This document shows positions 16,703 through 24,589 of a stretch of 64,000 bases of DNA, piece after piece. The notes under the pieces were generated by a model. It saw only the letters and a list, made by a program, of their open reading frames with translations. It was not told where the DNA came from and searched no databases. The DNA comes from Spirochaetales bacterium (GTDB taxonomy: Bacteria; Spirochaetota; Spirochaetia; Treponematales; Treponemataceae), in NCBI GenBank assembly GCA_003252395.1, contig QKEL01000011.1, positions 124,001 to 188,000 of the forward strand, written 5' to 3'. Position numbers and translations under genes: made by a program. Within the stretch, counting starts at the first letter, position 1. Each line of letters opens with the position of its first letter.

Positions 16703-18385
16703 ATGAAACGGGCGGTAATTGGCATTCTCATTCTCGCCGCGGCGATCGCGGTGGGCGTCGGCTATAGATTTTTCGCGGGCGGGAACGGCGCCGGGGGTCC
16801 CGGAGGCGGTTCGGGGCTTATGGGCGGCGCGGGATCGAAGGCGGGCGACCTTGAGTACGCGAAGGTCGAGCCCCTTACGGTAACCGGCATCGGCGGGTAC
16901 CAGCTCGGCTCGGTAGACCTGGGAGAGGGCAACGTGCCCCTTATCCGCATACCGCTGGACACCTGGGGCGGGTACGCCGCCCTCTTCGCGGCCAACGGGG
17001 GCGCCAAGCCGAACAAGGATTCCCTCTTCTACAAAAAGGGCAAGTTCGCCGTGGAGCTCGTGCGCGAGGAAAGCGCGGTCGCGCAACTGGAAGGGTACGC
17101 CGCGGGGCGTTGGCCGATCATATGGGCGCCCATGGACAGTTTGCCCCTCCTCTACGACGCGCTTAAGACCGACAAGCGCGTGCTGCCGCGCGTGCTCGGG
17201 CTGTTCGATTGGTCCGCGGGCGGCGACGGCATCATCGTCAAGGACAGCGTACGGCGGCCGGCCGACCTGAAGGACAAGATAATCCTCACGTCGAGCAATA
17301 CCCCGTACAGCTTCATGCTCCTGTGGTATCTCGCCCAGGTAAACCTGACCGCCCAGGACGTTAAGGTGGTATGGGTGGACGACGGCGAAAAGGCCCGGGA
17401 CCTCTTCAAGAAGGATTCGCGGATCGCGGCCTGGGTTTCGTGGACGCCCTTCATCAACGAAGTGTCCGACCCTGCCTCGGAAAATTACGTGGAAGGGGCG
17501 CGGCTCCTGATTTCCTCGAAGGACGCGAACCAGCTCATCGCGGACACCTACGTGGCGAGAAACGACCTCTTCGCGGACAAGGGCGACCTGATGCAAGCCT
17601 TCGTGGAGGCAATGCTCGAGGCCGTCGATCTCGTGGGCCCCGAAACGTACAACGCCATGGCCTCCTTTTACCAGATTTCGGCCGCGGACGCGAAAAGCAT
17701 GCTGGACGACGTGCACCTGGCCAATGCCCCGGAAACCTCCATGTTCCTCGACGACACGAACCCCATCGGCGCCTACAAAATCTTCGTGCTTTCCCAGGAA
17801 TACTACAAGCAGCTCGGACAGCTTCCCTCGGCGGCCTCGTACGAGCCGGAGCGGGTTCTCTCCCGAAAGATCATTGACGGGGCCCTCGCTGGCGGCGCCT
17901 TCAAGAACCAGAAAAACCTGATCGCCGATTCCTTCAACAAAAAGGCGGCCTTCGACATCGGCGACCTGGAAACCCAGCGCGTGGTCCTGTCCAACGACGT
18001 GCAGCTCTACTTCGAGCCGCAAAAACTCGACTTTAACCTGGCCGACAACACGACGGAAATGAAGGAAAACGCGCGGCTCCTCGGCAGAATCGCCGAGCAG
18101 ACCGAGTTCCTCGCCACCACGATGCTCAAGCTCGTCGGCCACCTGGACACGGCGAAGGTGGAGGAATTCCGCGCCAAGGGAAACCAGGCCTTCATCGAGG
18201 CGAGCGCCCAGGCGAAACTCGTTTCCAAGAAACGCGCGGAGTTCGTGAAAAAGCTTTTGGTTGACAAGTACGGCATCGACGCGGACCGGATCGTGACCGA
18301 AGGCCGCGGCTGGGACAGCCCGATTGACCCCGAGGACCCCGACAAGAACCGTCGCGTCGAAGTCCAGTTCATATCCCTGGAATAG
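16703..18385 (+). CDS. substrate-binding domain fused to OmpA peptidoglycan-binding domain
   Basis: A 560-residue two-domain envelope protein. One N-terminal membrane helix (about 3-22) and a Gly-rich linker (about 25-47) lead to an ABC-type solute-binding fold (about 55-400) of the nitrate/sulfonate/phosphate-binding kind. It ends with an OmpA-like domain (about 430-560). The OmpA part shows VSKKRAEFVKKLLVDKYGI, RIVTEGRGWDSP and NRRVEVQF, so the two Arg positions used to hold diaminopimelate are present. The binding domain would thus be tied between inner membrane and cell wall, with no ABC permease in the operon. It may act as a sensor or scaffold. Start chosen for the GGGGG site upstream. 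Confidence 0.8.
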   Translation: MKRAVIGILILAAAIAVGVGYRFFAGGNGAGGPGGGSGLMGGAGSKAGDLEYAKVEPLTVTGIGGYQLGSVDLGEGNVPLIRIPLDTWGGYAALFAANGGAKPNKDSLFYKKGKFAVELVREESAVAQLEGYAAGRWPIIWAPMDSLPLLYDALKTDKRVLPRVLGLFDWSAGGDGIIVKDSVRRPADLKDKIILTSSNTPYSFMLLWYLAQVNLTAQDVKVVWVDDGEKARDLFKKDSRIAAWVSWTPFINEVSDPASENYVEGARLLISSKDANQLIADTYVARNDLFADKGDLMQAFVEAMLEAVDLVGPETYNAMASFYQISAADAKSMLDDVHLANAPETSMFLDDTNPIGAYKIFVLSQEYYKQLGQLPSAASYEPERVLSRKIIDGALAGGAFKNQKNLIADSFNKKAAFDIGDLETQRVVLSNDVQLYFEPQKLDFNLADNTTEMKENARLLGRIAEQTEFLATTMLKLVGHLDTAKVEEFRAKGNQAFIEASAQAKLVSKKRAEFVKKLLVDKYGIDADRIVTEGRGWDSPIDPEDPDKNRRVEVQFISLE

Positions 18386-18395
18386 GGGGCGCGCC

Positions 18396-19214
18396 ATGAA
18401 AGCGAAACGTACGGGCCGAATCGTGAGACCCGCGGCGGGAGTCGTCGCGCTCGCGCTAACCGCGGCCTTAACCGCGTGCGCGCCCCGCCAGAGTTCAAGC
18501 GCGCCCGAGTCGTACCAAAAGGCCCGGTCGGGCTATACGCTCCGCTTCGGCGACGATTTCCGCCGGGGCATGAACCGGGTCGACGACCTGGGCATTTCCA
18601 TCGCCATCGCGGTGGACTCGTCGGGCTCCATGGCCAACGAGCCCTCCTCCGGCGGCGACCCGAAATACGTGCAGGCCGCGGCAGCGCTCCAGACGGTGGC
18701 GGGCTATCTCGAGTCGCTCGCCGCCTCCAAGGGAGACATGCGGCTGAAGGTCGCCCTGCTTCGCTTCTCGGGCACGGTCTCGACGGTACTGCCGCTTACG
18801 GAACTCGACGCGGAGGGCCTGGAGCGGTTAAAGGCAGCCTGCATCCCCGATAATTTCGTTCCCCAGGGCGGAACGGCGATCGGGCTCGCCATGGAACGCG
18901 GAGCCGAAATCCTCGCCCAGTCGGGCACGATCTTCAATAGCCTCATCGTTATCACCGACGGGGAGAACACCATTAACCCGGAACCCGCCGACGTGATGAA
19001 GGCGATATACGCGAACAACAATAACAAATCCACCCCTGAAGACCCGGTACGCACGGACACCCAATTGATCAGCGTAATCGGTTTCGACATCGATTCTCCG
19101 AAGTTCGCGAAGCTGCGCGACCTCGGGGCGCGGTTGAGCTCCGCGGGGAACCGCGAGGAGTTGGGCGCTGGCTTGCGGGACCTTCTCGAGGCGGACATCA
19201 CGAAGCTGGAGTAG
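18396..19214 (+). CDS. von Willebrand factor A domain lipoprotein
   Basis: A 272-residue lipoprotein. The signal peptide ends in the lipobox LTAC (Cys about 28). A vWA domain covers about 60-265. Its metal-ion-dependent adhesion site is intact: DSSGSM near residue 76, a Thr in QGGTAIGLAM, and VITDGENT. Such domains bind protein partners through a divalent metal. The gene starts 10 bases after the OmpA fusion and closes the operon. The likely partner is a protein of the same operon, perhaps the OmpA fusion. A terminator-like stem lies about 200 bases downstream, beyond the repeat element. Confidence 0.82.
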   Translation: MKAKRTGRIVRPAAGVVALALTAALTACAPRQSSSAPESYQKARSGYTLRFGDDFRRGMNRVDDLGISIAIAVDSSGSMANEPSSGGDPKYVQAAAALQTVAGYLESLAASKGDMRLKVALLRFSGTVSTVLPLTELDAEGLERLKAACIPDNFVPQGGTAIGLAMERGAEILAQSGTIFNSLIVITDGENTINPEPADVMKAIYANNNNKSTPEDPVRTDTQLISVIGFDIDSPKFAKLRDLGARLSSAGNREELGAGLRDLLEADITKLE

Positions 19215-19262
19215 GCGAAGCGGGACGGGGGGGTGCCGGAAAAGAGCGCAGTCCCGGGGCGG

Positions 19263-19282
19263 GGTTACCGACCGGTAGGTAG
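19263..19282 (+). repeat. palindromic repeat R6
   Basis: Exact copy of R1, followed by ACGCTAGA as at R5. Confidence 0.85.
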
Positions 19283-19304
19283 ACGCTAGATCGGTAAAAC
19301 CGGG

Positions 19305-19324
19305 GGTTACCGACCGGTAGGTAG
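19305..19324 (+). repeat. palindromic repeat R7
   Basis: Exact copy of R1, 42 bases after R6, the last of the series. Confidence 0.85.
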
Positions 19325-19414
19325 GCGCGGCCGCATTCGCCCCGGGACGAAGCCTTTGGAGGCAGGGGGGGCCGCGTGGGCACAGGACCTCGATCGCACG
19401 AAAACATCGCCGTA

Positions 19415-19449
19415 GGAAGCGTCTTGCGGCGCTCCCCCTCTTTTTTTTT
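19415..19449 (+). terminator. terminator-like stem after the vWA operon
   Basis: GGA(A)GCG pairs with CGCTCC around an 8-base loop and is followed by CCCTC and a run of nine T. The stem is short with one bulge, so this is a moderate call. Confidence 0.5.
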
Positions 19450-19499
19450 ATTTCCCGACACACAAATTCCGTTCCTCGCGCGTCTGTATAGGTAAAGAA

Positions 19500-20012
19500 A
19501 TGGAACACACCCTGTCAACGACAATGGAGCGGGAACGGCCAAGGCTGCTCGCGTGGATGAGTAAACGGATCGACGCCGAAGAGGCGGAAGACGCCCTGCA
19601 GGATATCGTCGTGAAGACCCTGGTCAATCTCGATGCCCTGGAAGGGGTTCGGGACGTCACGGCCTGGATTTGGCGATCGGCCCGAAACGCGGTAATCGAC
19701 CGGTGGCGCAGGCGTTCGAGGCGACGCGAAGACGACGGGGCGGATTCGTTCGATTCCATCGTGGACGGCCGGTTCGCCGCGGTTGAGGACGCCTACGAGG
19801 CCGAGGCTCTGCTCGGCGAACTGGCCGACGCGATCCGGGACTTGCCCGACGAGCAGCGTGAGGTCGTGGTCGCCCAATGTCTCAGGGGTGAGACGTTCCA
19901 GTCCCTTTCGGACCGTACCGGCATATCGGTGGATACCCTGGCGGCGCGAAAGCGCTACGCCTTGGCGAGGCTCCGGCGCAGCCTGGGCGATTCGGGATGG
20001 GACGGCAATTGA
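19500..20012 (+). CDS. ECF-type RNA polymerase sigma factor
   Basis: A 170-residue sigma-70 family protein with only regions 2 and 4. Region 2 (about 8-75) contains EEAEDALQDIVVKTL and the promoter-melting stretch AWIWRSARNAVIDRWRR. Region 4 (about 105-160) has LPDEQREVVVAQCLRGETF and a helix-turn-helix ending in ARKRYALARLRR. No typical zinc anti-sigma gene follows; the next gene, 13 bases on, codes for a small membrane protein. I saw no convincing ECF -35 (GAAC) motif in front of the gene. The target genes are unknown. Confidence 0.88.
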   Translation: MEHTLSTTMERERPRLLAWMSKRIDAEEAEDALQDIVVKTLVNLDALEGVRDVTAWIWRSARNAVIDRWRRRSRRREDDGADSFDSIVDGRFAAVEDAYEAEALLGELADAIRDLPDEQREVVVAQCLRGETFQSLSDRTGISVDTLAARKRYALARLRRSLGDSGWDGN

Positions 20013-20025
20013 CGGAGGTGTTTTC

Positions 20026-20421
20026 ATGAAATTCGACAATCACGACGATCGGCGCGACCGCGCCTGGCATTCCCGGTTTTCTCCCCTGGCGATTATCGGC
20101 ATGGTCCTGGGGGGCATAGTCCTCGCGGTGCTCTTCGCCTTCCTCTTCGGCTGGGTGGTGATGCTCCTGTGGAACTGGCTGATGCCAGAGATATTCGGTT
20201 TGCCCGCGATTACCTACTGGCAGGGCTGGGGGCTCGTGCTCCTTTCCCATATCCTGATCAAGGGCGGTTTCCGCGGCGGCGGAAGCCGATACGGCAAGCG
20301 TCACGGGAAAAAGAGATCCTGGGAAAACGAGTGCGGGAAAGGCTGGAAGGACGTAAAAGAGGAGATCGCGAAGGAAGTGGACGGCGCGATCAAGGAAGAG
20401 GCCGCCAAAAACCAGGACTGA
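20026..20421 (+). CDS. small membrane protein encoded with the ECF sigma factor
   Basis: A 131-residue protein of no recognised family. ATG 20026 has GGAGGT 7 bases upstream. A charged N-terminus (about 1-18, with DDRRDRAWHSRF) precedes two membrane helices (about 20-48 and 58-78). A very basic stretch follows (GSRYGKRHGKK), then a helical, charged tail rich in Lys and Glu. Being second in the sigma operon it could be a membrane-bound regulator of the sigma factor, but it lacks the HxxxCxxC motif of ZAS anti-sigma factors. That role is a guess from context only. Confidence 0.65.
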   Translation: MKFDNHDDRRDRAWHSRFSPLAIIGMVLGGIVLAVLFAFLFGWVVMLLWNWLMPEIFGLPAITYWQGWGLVLLSHILIKGGFRGGGSRYGKRHGKKRSWENECGKGWKDVKEEIAKEVDGAIKEEAAKNQD

Positions 20422-20476
20422 CGGGCACACGCCGGGGCGGCGGTTTGGCCGGCCCGGCGAACATAACGGATACGAT

Positions 20477-20524
20477 AAAGGCTAACCCCCGCGATCCTCC
20501 GCGAGGTTAGCCTTTTTCTTTTTT
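20477..20524 (+). terminator. rho-independent terminator of the sigma operon
   Basis: AAAGGCTAACC pairs perfectly with GGTTAGCCTTT, with further inner CGCG pairing and a run of T's (TTTTTCTTTTTT) after it. On the other strand the A's also give T's, so it may serve the convergent transporter gene too. Confidence 0.85.
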
Positions 20525-20539
20525 CAAACCTCGGTACGG

Positions 20540-21163
20540 TTACTTCTTTACCGGGCCGATGGGAAGCACGGTCTTGCCGTACACCTCGTTGAGCACCTGG
20601 GCGAGCGAGCCGTAAAAGGCGGAGAGGCCGCAGAAAATGCCGATGTATCCCGCGGCTATTCCCACGGCGCGGCTGGCTTCCTCGGCCCCGGCGGCGCCCA
20701 GGAAGTCGCGGACGGACAGGCCGAAGAACAGGAGGGCGAGGCTCCCGAAAACGGTTTGGAGCATGCGGTTTAGCCTGAGGGTGCCGAAAAACATGCCCAG
20801 GGTGAAAAGCCCCCAGAGCCCCAGGAAAAAGCCCATGTCGAGTTCGCCCGAGGGGGCCGCGATGCCGCCAAGTTTCGGCAATACCCATATCGCCACGAGG
20901 GCCATCCAGAAAAAGCCATAGGCGGTGAAGGCGGTCGCCCCGAAGGTATTGTTCTTTTTCCATTCCTGAACGCCGGCGATAACCTGGGCGAGGCCGCCCA
21001 CGAAGATACCCATGCCCATGATGGCGCTGTCCAGGGGATAGGCGCCGACGTTGTGCAGGTTTAGGAGAACGGTGGTCATGCCGAAGCCCAAAAGCCCGAG
21101 GGGGGCAGGGTTCGCGGTAGCGTCGGCGATTTTCAGGGTGCCTTCGCTTGAAGGATTGCTCAT
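20540..21163 (-). CDS. satP: acetate uptake transporter (GPR1/FUN34/SatP family)
   Basis: A 207-residue protein with six membrane helices. The family hallmark NPAPLGLLGFGMTTVLLNLHN is at about residues 15-35 (NPAPLGL is the signature). Known members carry acetate and succinate as hexamers in the inner membrane. ATG 21163 was chosen because GAGGAA lies 8 bases upstream; the longer frame has no ribosome site. It appears to be a single-gene unit ending against the sigma-operon terminator. Acetate exchange would fit a fermentative organism. Confidence 0.88.
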   Translation of the reverse strand: MSNPSSEGTLKIADATANPAPLGLLGFGMTTVLLNLHNVGAYPLDSAIMGMGIFVGGLAQVIAGVQEWKKNNTFGATAFTAYGFFWMALVAIWVLPKLGGIAAPSGELDMGFFLGLWGLFTLGMFFGTLRLNRMLQTVFGSLALLFFGLSVRDFLGAAGAEEASRAVGIAAGYIGIFCGLSAFYGSLAQVLNEVYGKTVLPIGPVKK

Positions 21164-21255
21164 GTGATTCCTCATACTCGTCGTTCCCGAATCGATTCGG
21201 GCGGCGCGCAGGTCCGCCCGGCGCGTGGGGCGCGTTCGGGTCAGGCGATTATGCC

Positions 21256-21289
21256 AAAAAAAGCATGCCCCGCGCAATGGAGCATGCTT
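21256..21289 (-). terminator. terminator of the polysaccharide operon (minus strand)
   Basis: AAGCATGC and GCATGCTT form an 8-bp stem with a 13-base loop, and the minus strand continues into seven T's. It follows the stop of the heparinase gene by about 27 bases. Confidence 0.75.
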
Positions 21290-21315
21290 GGCTTCTTACC
21301 CCCGGAATACGGGCC

Positions 21316-23295
21316 CTACCACTGCAGTACCGTGCCGATCTCCGATTCGCCCGCGGTTCGGTCGAAAACGACCGCCGCGCCAAAACCGGTACAGCCGTCG
21401 GCGAGGAAAGTATCCGTCGGGCTCGCGAATTCCCGGTGGGCGAGAACGACGGTCCATTCCCGGTCCCCTTGCCGTACCGTCAGGGCTTCCACCTGGTCGG
21501 GAGGGAAGGGAACGTTTTTAAAGTTCGAGCGGGTGGGGACCAGGCGGACTTCCGCCCGTTCCGAAAGGGATATGACGGTATAGAGGCAGGCGAACCCCCG
21601 GGCGCCGAAGGAGGCGCAGAGCGTTTCGTTATCCTCGGCCAGGTTATAGTGCCGGGAAAGCCGGGAAGCGGCGATGCGCGTATCGATGCCGCCGAAGGCG
21701 GTGAGGGGCTCCACGTACGCGACGTTCCGGTCGCTTCGCCACGCGGCCGAGATTCCCTCGAGGGCGAGTTCGCCGGAATTGTTGAAATGGAGCCGGCTTT
21801 CGTACACGTGCCCGCCCGAGGCGTAGAACTCGTCCGCCACGACATACAGCCCCGCATCAAGAACCACGATCCTCCGGTTCACGATTACCCCGCCCTGCTG
21901 GGCGCTAACGTAGCCCAAATGGCCGCCTTCCAGGAGGGCAAGGCCGTTCTTCCGGCGGGCAAAGCGGTTGATCGCCCGGTTAAGCCCCGTGCATTCCCAA
22001 CTGTCCCTGCATTCGTAGAAATTTTTCCCGTCGACCAGGCAGGTGTTATGGGCGGTGGAATCCTTAAACTCGTACCGGTCCTTGCCCGCGACGTAGGTGT
22101 ACCGGCCCGAGTCGACCAGGATATCCTCGCCGTTCGCGAACAGGTCGATATGGAGCTTGTCGGAATGCCCGTGCCCGGCGCCCAGTGTTCCGGCGTGAAA
22201 GTGCAAAAAGGCGGCGTCGGGCCCCCAACCGCTCCTGAGCGCGTAGTTTCCCGAATCGGGCAGCGCGACGAGGGTTGATTCAGGGGCCGATGCGGGAAGC
22301 CCCCCGTACTCCCGGGCGGCGGCGATTCCCAGGTCCCAGACGCAGTCAAAATCGAGCGCCGGGTATCCGGAGTTTTTGAGCTCGCCGTCGCTCCAAAGAT
22401 ACGCGCCCTTCGAAAGGATGTCGCGGGCGTCGATATCGTCGCTGTCGCCCATGCAAAGCTCGTTCCCGTCGGGCTTGACCCAGCACAGGTTCGCGCGGCA
22501 AAGGTCATGGGTTTTCCGCTCGACGATCTCGGGGAGCGCGATCCCGTTTTTCCGGGCGAGGATCACCACGTCGAGAAAGTCGTGGGCAACCTCGTTGTGG
22601 TACATGGGGCTTTGCTCCCAATGGGAACCGTCGTCGTACACCTGCATCTCGATCTCGAGGGCCAACCGGCGGAGCGACTCGGCGCGCCAGCGTTCCGTTC
22701 GCCCGTCTTGGGGGAGGTAAACCGAGGCGACGAAGAGGCCGTGGTTGGCGAGAACGCCCCAGTTGCTCATGAGGTTATAGCTGTTCCACGTGCCCATGAT
22801 GAATTCCGCGTGGTCGGCGACGCTCTGACGGAACAGCTCGCGCGCGCTCTCGGAAACCGACGGGCTTCCGTCGAAATAGGACATGGCCTTGCACCAGTAT
22901 TCCATGCGAAGCCCGGCCTCGATGGATCGCCATGCCTTCGCGCACGCGGGATCGTCGCGGCGAACGGTTTTGACCCAATGGGTCATCTGGTCCGCGAAGG
23001 CCCGCGCGTATTTTTCGTTGCCCGTGAGCGCGTAGGCCTGCCCGAGGCAAATCCAGAAGCGCATGCGGTTCAGGGCGTAGACCCATTCCGGATCGTCCTT
23101 GGGCATATAGAGCCAGTCAATCTCGCCGGGGAAGGAAACGGCCTCATACGTCCGCTCCATGTCCCACCGAAGGTTAAAGAGGAATTTCCTCGCGGATACG
23201 TCGTCGGCGACGGCGATGGTCTCGCGCGCGGCGGCCGCGCAGTTCGACAGGCAATAGGCGGCGATCGCCGCCCGGTCGTCCATGAAAAACTCCAT
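21316..23295 (-). CDS. heparinase II/III family polysaccharide lyase (first copy)
   Basis: A 659-residue protein with an N-terminal alpha/alpha toroid (about 20-330) and a C-terminal beta-sandwich domain (about 350-650). The toroid has the segments GTWNSYNLMSNWGVLANHG and DDGSHWEQSPMYHNEVAH, where Asn, His and Tyr are the usual catalytic positions. The beta part has AGHGHSDKLHIDLFANGE, the family's metal and substrate site. The family cuts uronic acid-containing chains by beta-elimination (heparan sulphate, alginate and related). No signal peptide: the chain begins with a soluble sequence, so it works on imported oligosaccharides in the cytoplasm. GGAGG is 5 bases before ATG 23295. Last gene of the minus-strand operon. 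Confidence 0.85.
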   Translation of the reverse strand: MEFFMDDRAAIAAYCLSNCAAAARETIAVADDVSARKFLFNLRWDMERTYEAVSFPGEIDWLYMPKDDPEWVYALNRMRFWICLGQAYALTGNEKYARAFADQMTHWVKTVRRDDPACAKAWRSIEAGLRMEYWCKAMSYFDGSPSVSESARELFRQSVADHAEFIMGTWNSYNLMSNWGVLANHGLFVASVYLPQDGRTERWRAESLRRLALEIEMQVYDDGSHWEQSPMYHNEVAHDFLDVVILARKNGIALPEIVERKTHDLCRANLCWVKPDGNELCMGDSDDIDARDILSKGAYLWSDGELKNSGYPALDFDCVWDLGIAAAREYGGLPASAPESTLVALPDSGNYALRSGWGPDAAFLHFHAGTLGAGHGHSDKLHIDLFANGEDILVDSGRYTYVAGKDRYEFKDSTAHNTCLVDGKNFYECRDSWECTGLNRAINRFARRKNGLALLEGGHLGYVSAQQGGVIVNRRIVVLDAGLYVVADEFYASGGHVYESRLHFNNSGELALEGISAAWRSDRNVAYVEPLTAFGGIDTRIAASRLSRHYNLAEDNETLCASFGARGFACLYTVISLSERAEVRLVPTRSNFKNVPFPPDQVEALTVRQGDREWTVVLAHREFASPTDTFLADGCTGFGAAVVFDRTAGESEIGTVLQW

Positions 23296-23305
23296 GTTTC
23301 CTCCG

Positions 23306-24577
23306 TCACCAATAGGGAACCCATTTCACCGCAAGGCGCGTCAGGGCTTCCATATAAAAGTAATCGCCCCAGGCGAGGCTTTCGTCCACGCCCTCCTCGG
23401 TACAGGCGTTATAGGGGCTCTTCTTGCTGTACGTACCGTGAAGCAGGTGCCCTTTCCCGGGGCCGGGCGCCCTCGTCGCGTAGCGGCGGGAAAGGCTACC
23501 GAGCATCCGGCGGGCGGTTTCGCGGCAGGAATCGGCGAACGGGGAGCCGCCCGAACCGGTAGCGCCTTCCTCGAGCCGGTCGGCAATCTCGAGTAGGCCG
23601 CACGCCGCGATTGACGCGCTGGAGGAATCGCGCGGCTCGCCCGAGGAATCGGGACCGTACGGGCCCTGCCCCCTCACGGCGGCGGGATTGAACGAGAGGT
23701 CCCAGTAGGGAACGAGATCGTCGGGGAGTCTCGCGAGATAGTAGCGCGTCACGCCATCGAATAGTTCCAACGCCGAGGGATCGGGCTTTCGCCCATAGGC
23801 GAGCGCGAGCCCGTAAATGGCCCAGGCCTGCCCCCGCGCCCAGGCGGAATCGGCGCGAAACCCCTGGCACGTTTCGCCGCGAAGGCCCTTCCCGGTTTCC
23901 CTATCCATGAAAAAAGTATGGAACGTGGAATGGTCAAACCGGAAGGAATGGGCGAGACAGGTCGCCGCATGCCGGTCCGCCTTATCGGCGAACGCCGCCT
24001 CCCCGGTTTCGGAAGACGCCCAGTAAAGGAGCGGAAGGTTCATGAGGCAGTCGATGATGAAGCGGTAATTTTCCGGATCCCCCATGGGGCCCCACGCCTG
24101 AAAGAACGCGCCCCTTTCCTGGAACCGCGCGAGGAGCTGCCTCGCGGCGAGGATCGCGGCCGCGCGGGCCGTCTCGTTTCCGGTGAGTTTCCACGCGGAC
24201 ACGCAGCTCGGCGAATAGAGAAAGCCCATATCGTGATGGTCCACGGCGATTTTAAGCCGGATGCGGTCGGAAAAGCTTTCGACGTACCTTTCCCCCGCGC
24301 GGCGAAACTCAGGATCGCCGGAACGTTCCCAGGCGAGCCAGATTTCGCCGGGCCAAAACCCGGTCGTCCACTGATCGTTGCCGCACGGCGGATATACGCC
24401 CGCGACGGAAGAGTGGTTTTGGCATTTCTCGCCGTAGAGCGGCAGGTTCATAGCGACCTGCCCCACGGCCCGGTCCAGCGCTTCCGCGGCCTCGCGGTCG
24501 CTGATCGGTTCTATCGCGTCGGGAACCGACGCGCCGGGAACCGCGCCCGCTCCGCCTACGTCAAAGCCCTTGAGCAT
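23306..24577 (-). CDS. unsaturated glucuronyl hydrolase, glycoside hydrolase family 88
   Basis: A 423-residue (alpha/alpha)6-barrel hydrolase. GH88 marks seen are DHHDMGFLY (first catalytic Asp region), RFIIDCLMNLPLLYWAS (second Asp), FRADSAWARGQAWAIYGLAL, and RDSSSASIAACGLLE. The enzyme hydrates the 4,5-unsaturated uronic acid that lyases leave at the non-reducing end and so releases it. This fits the lyase encoded 10 bases downstream. No signal peptide is visible, so it is cytoplasmic. A Gly/Ala/Pro-rich stretch near residues 8-20 is peculiar. It lies 12 bases after the permease gene. Confidence 0.9.
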   Translation of the reverse strand: MLKGFDVGGAGAVPGASVPDAIEPISDREAAEALDRAVGQVAMNLPLYGEKCQNHSSVAGVYPPCGNDQWTTGFWPGEIWLAWERSGDPEFRRAGERYVESFSDRIRLKIAVDHHDMGFLYSPSCVSAWKLTGNETARAAAILAARQLLARFQERGAFFQAWGPMGDPENYRFIIDCLMNLPLLYWASSETGEAAFADKADRHAATCLAHSFRFDHSTFHTFFMDRETGKGLRGETCQGFRADSAWARGQAWAIYGLALAYGRKPDPSALELFDGVTRYYLARLPDDLVPYWDLSFNPAAVRGQGPYGPDSSGEPRDSSSASIAACGLLEIADRLEEGATGSGGSPFADSCRETARRMLGSLSRRYATRAPGPGKGHLLHGTYSKKSPYNACTEEGVDESLAWGDYFYMEALTRLAVKWVPYW

Positions 24578-24589
24578 GATCCGCCCCCT

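Larger units (their letters stand above)
19230..19377 (+). repeat. intergenic repeat element, copy C
   Basis: Diverged copy of the element at 10751-10947 in the same direction, starting 16 bases after the vWA gene. The two end blocks match as described for copy A. The middle differs except for the palindromes. Confidence 0.7.

Noticed and set aside
16631..18397. 588-codon minus-strand frame opposite the SBP-OmpA gene
   Set aside because: Shadow of the plus-strand gene: same codon register, no ribosome site, no recognisable motif.
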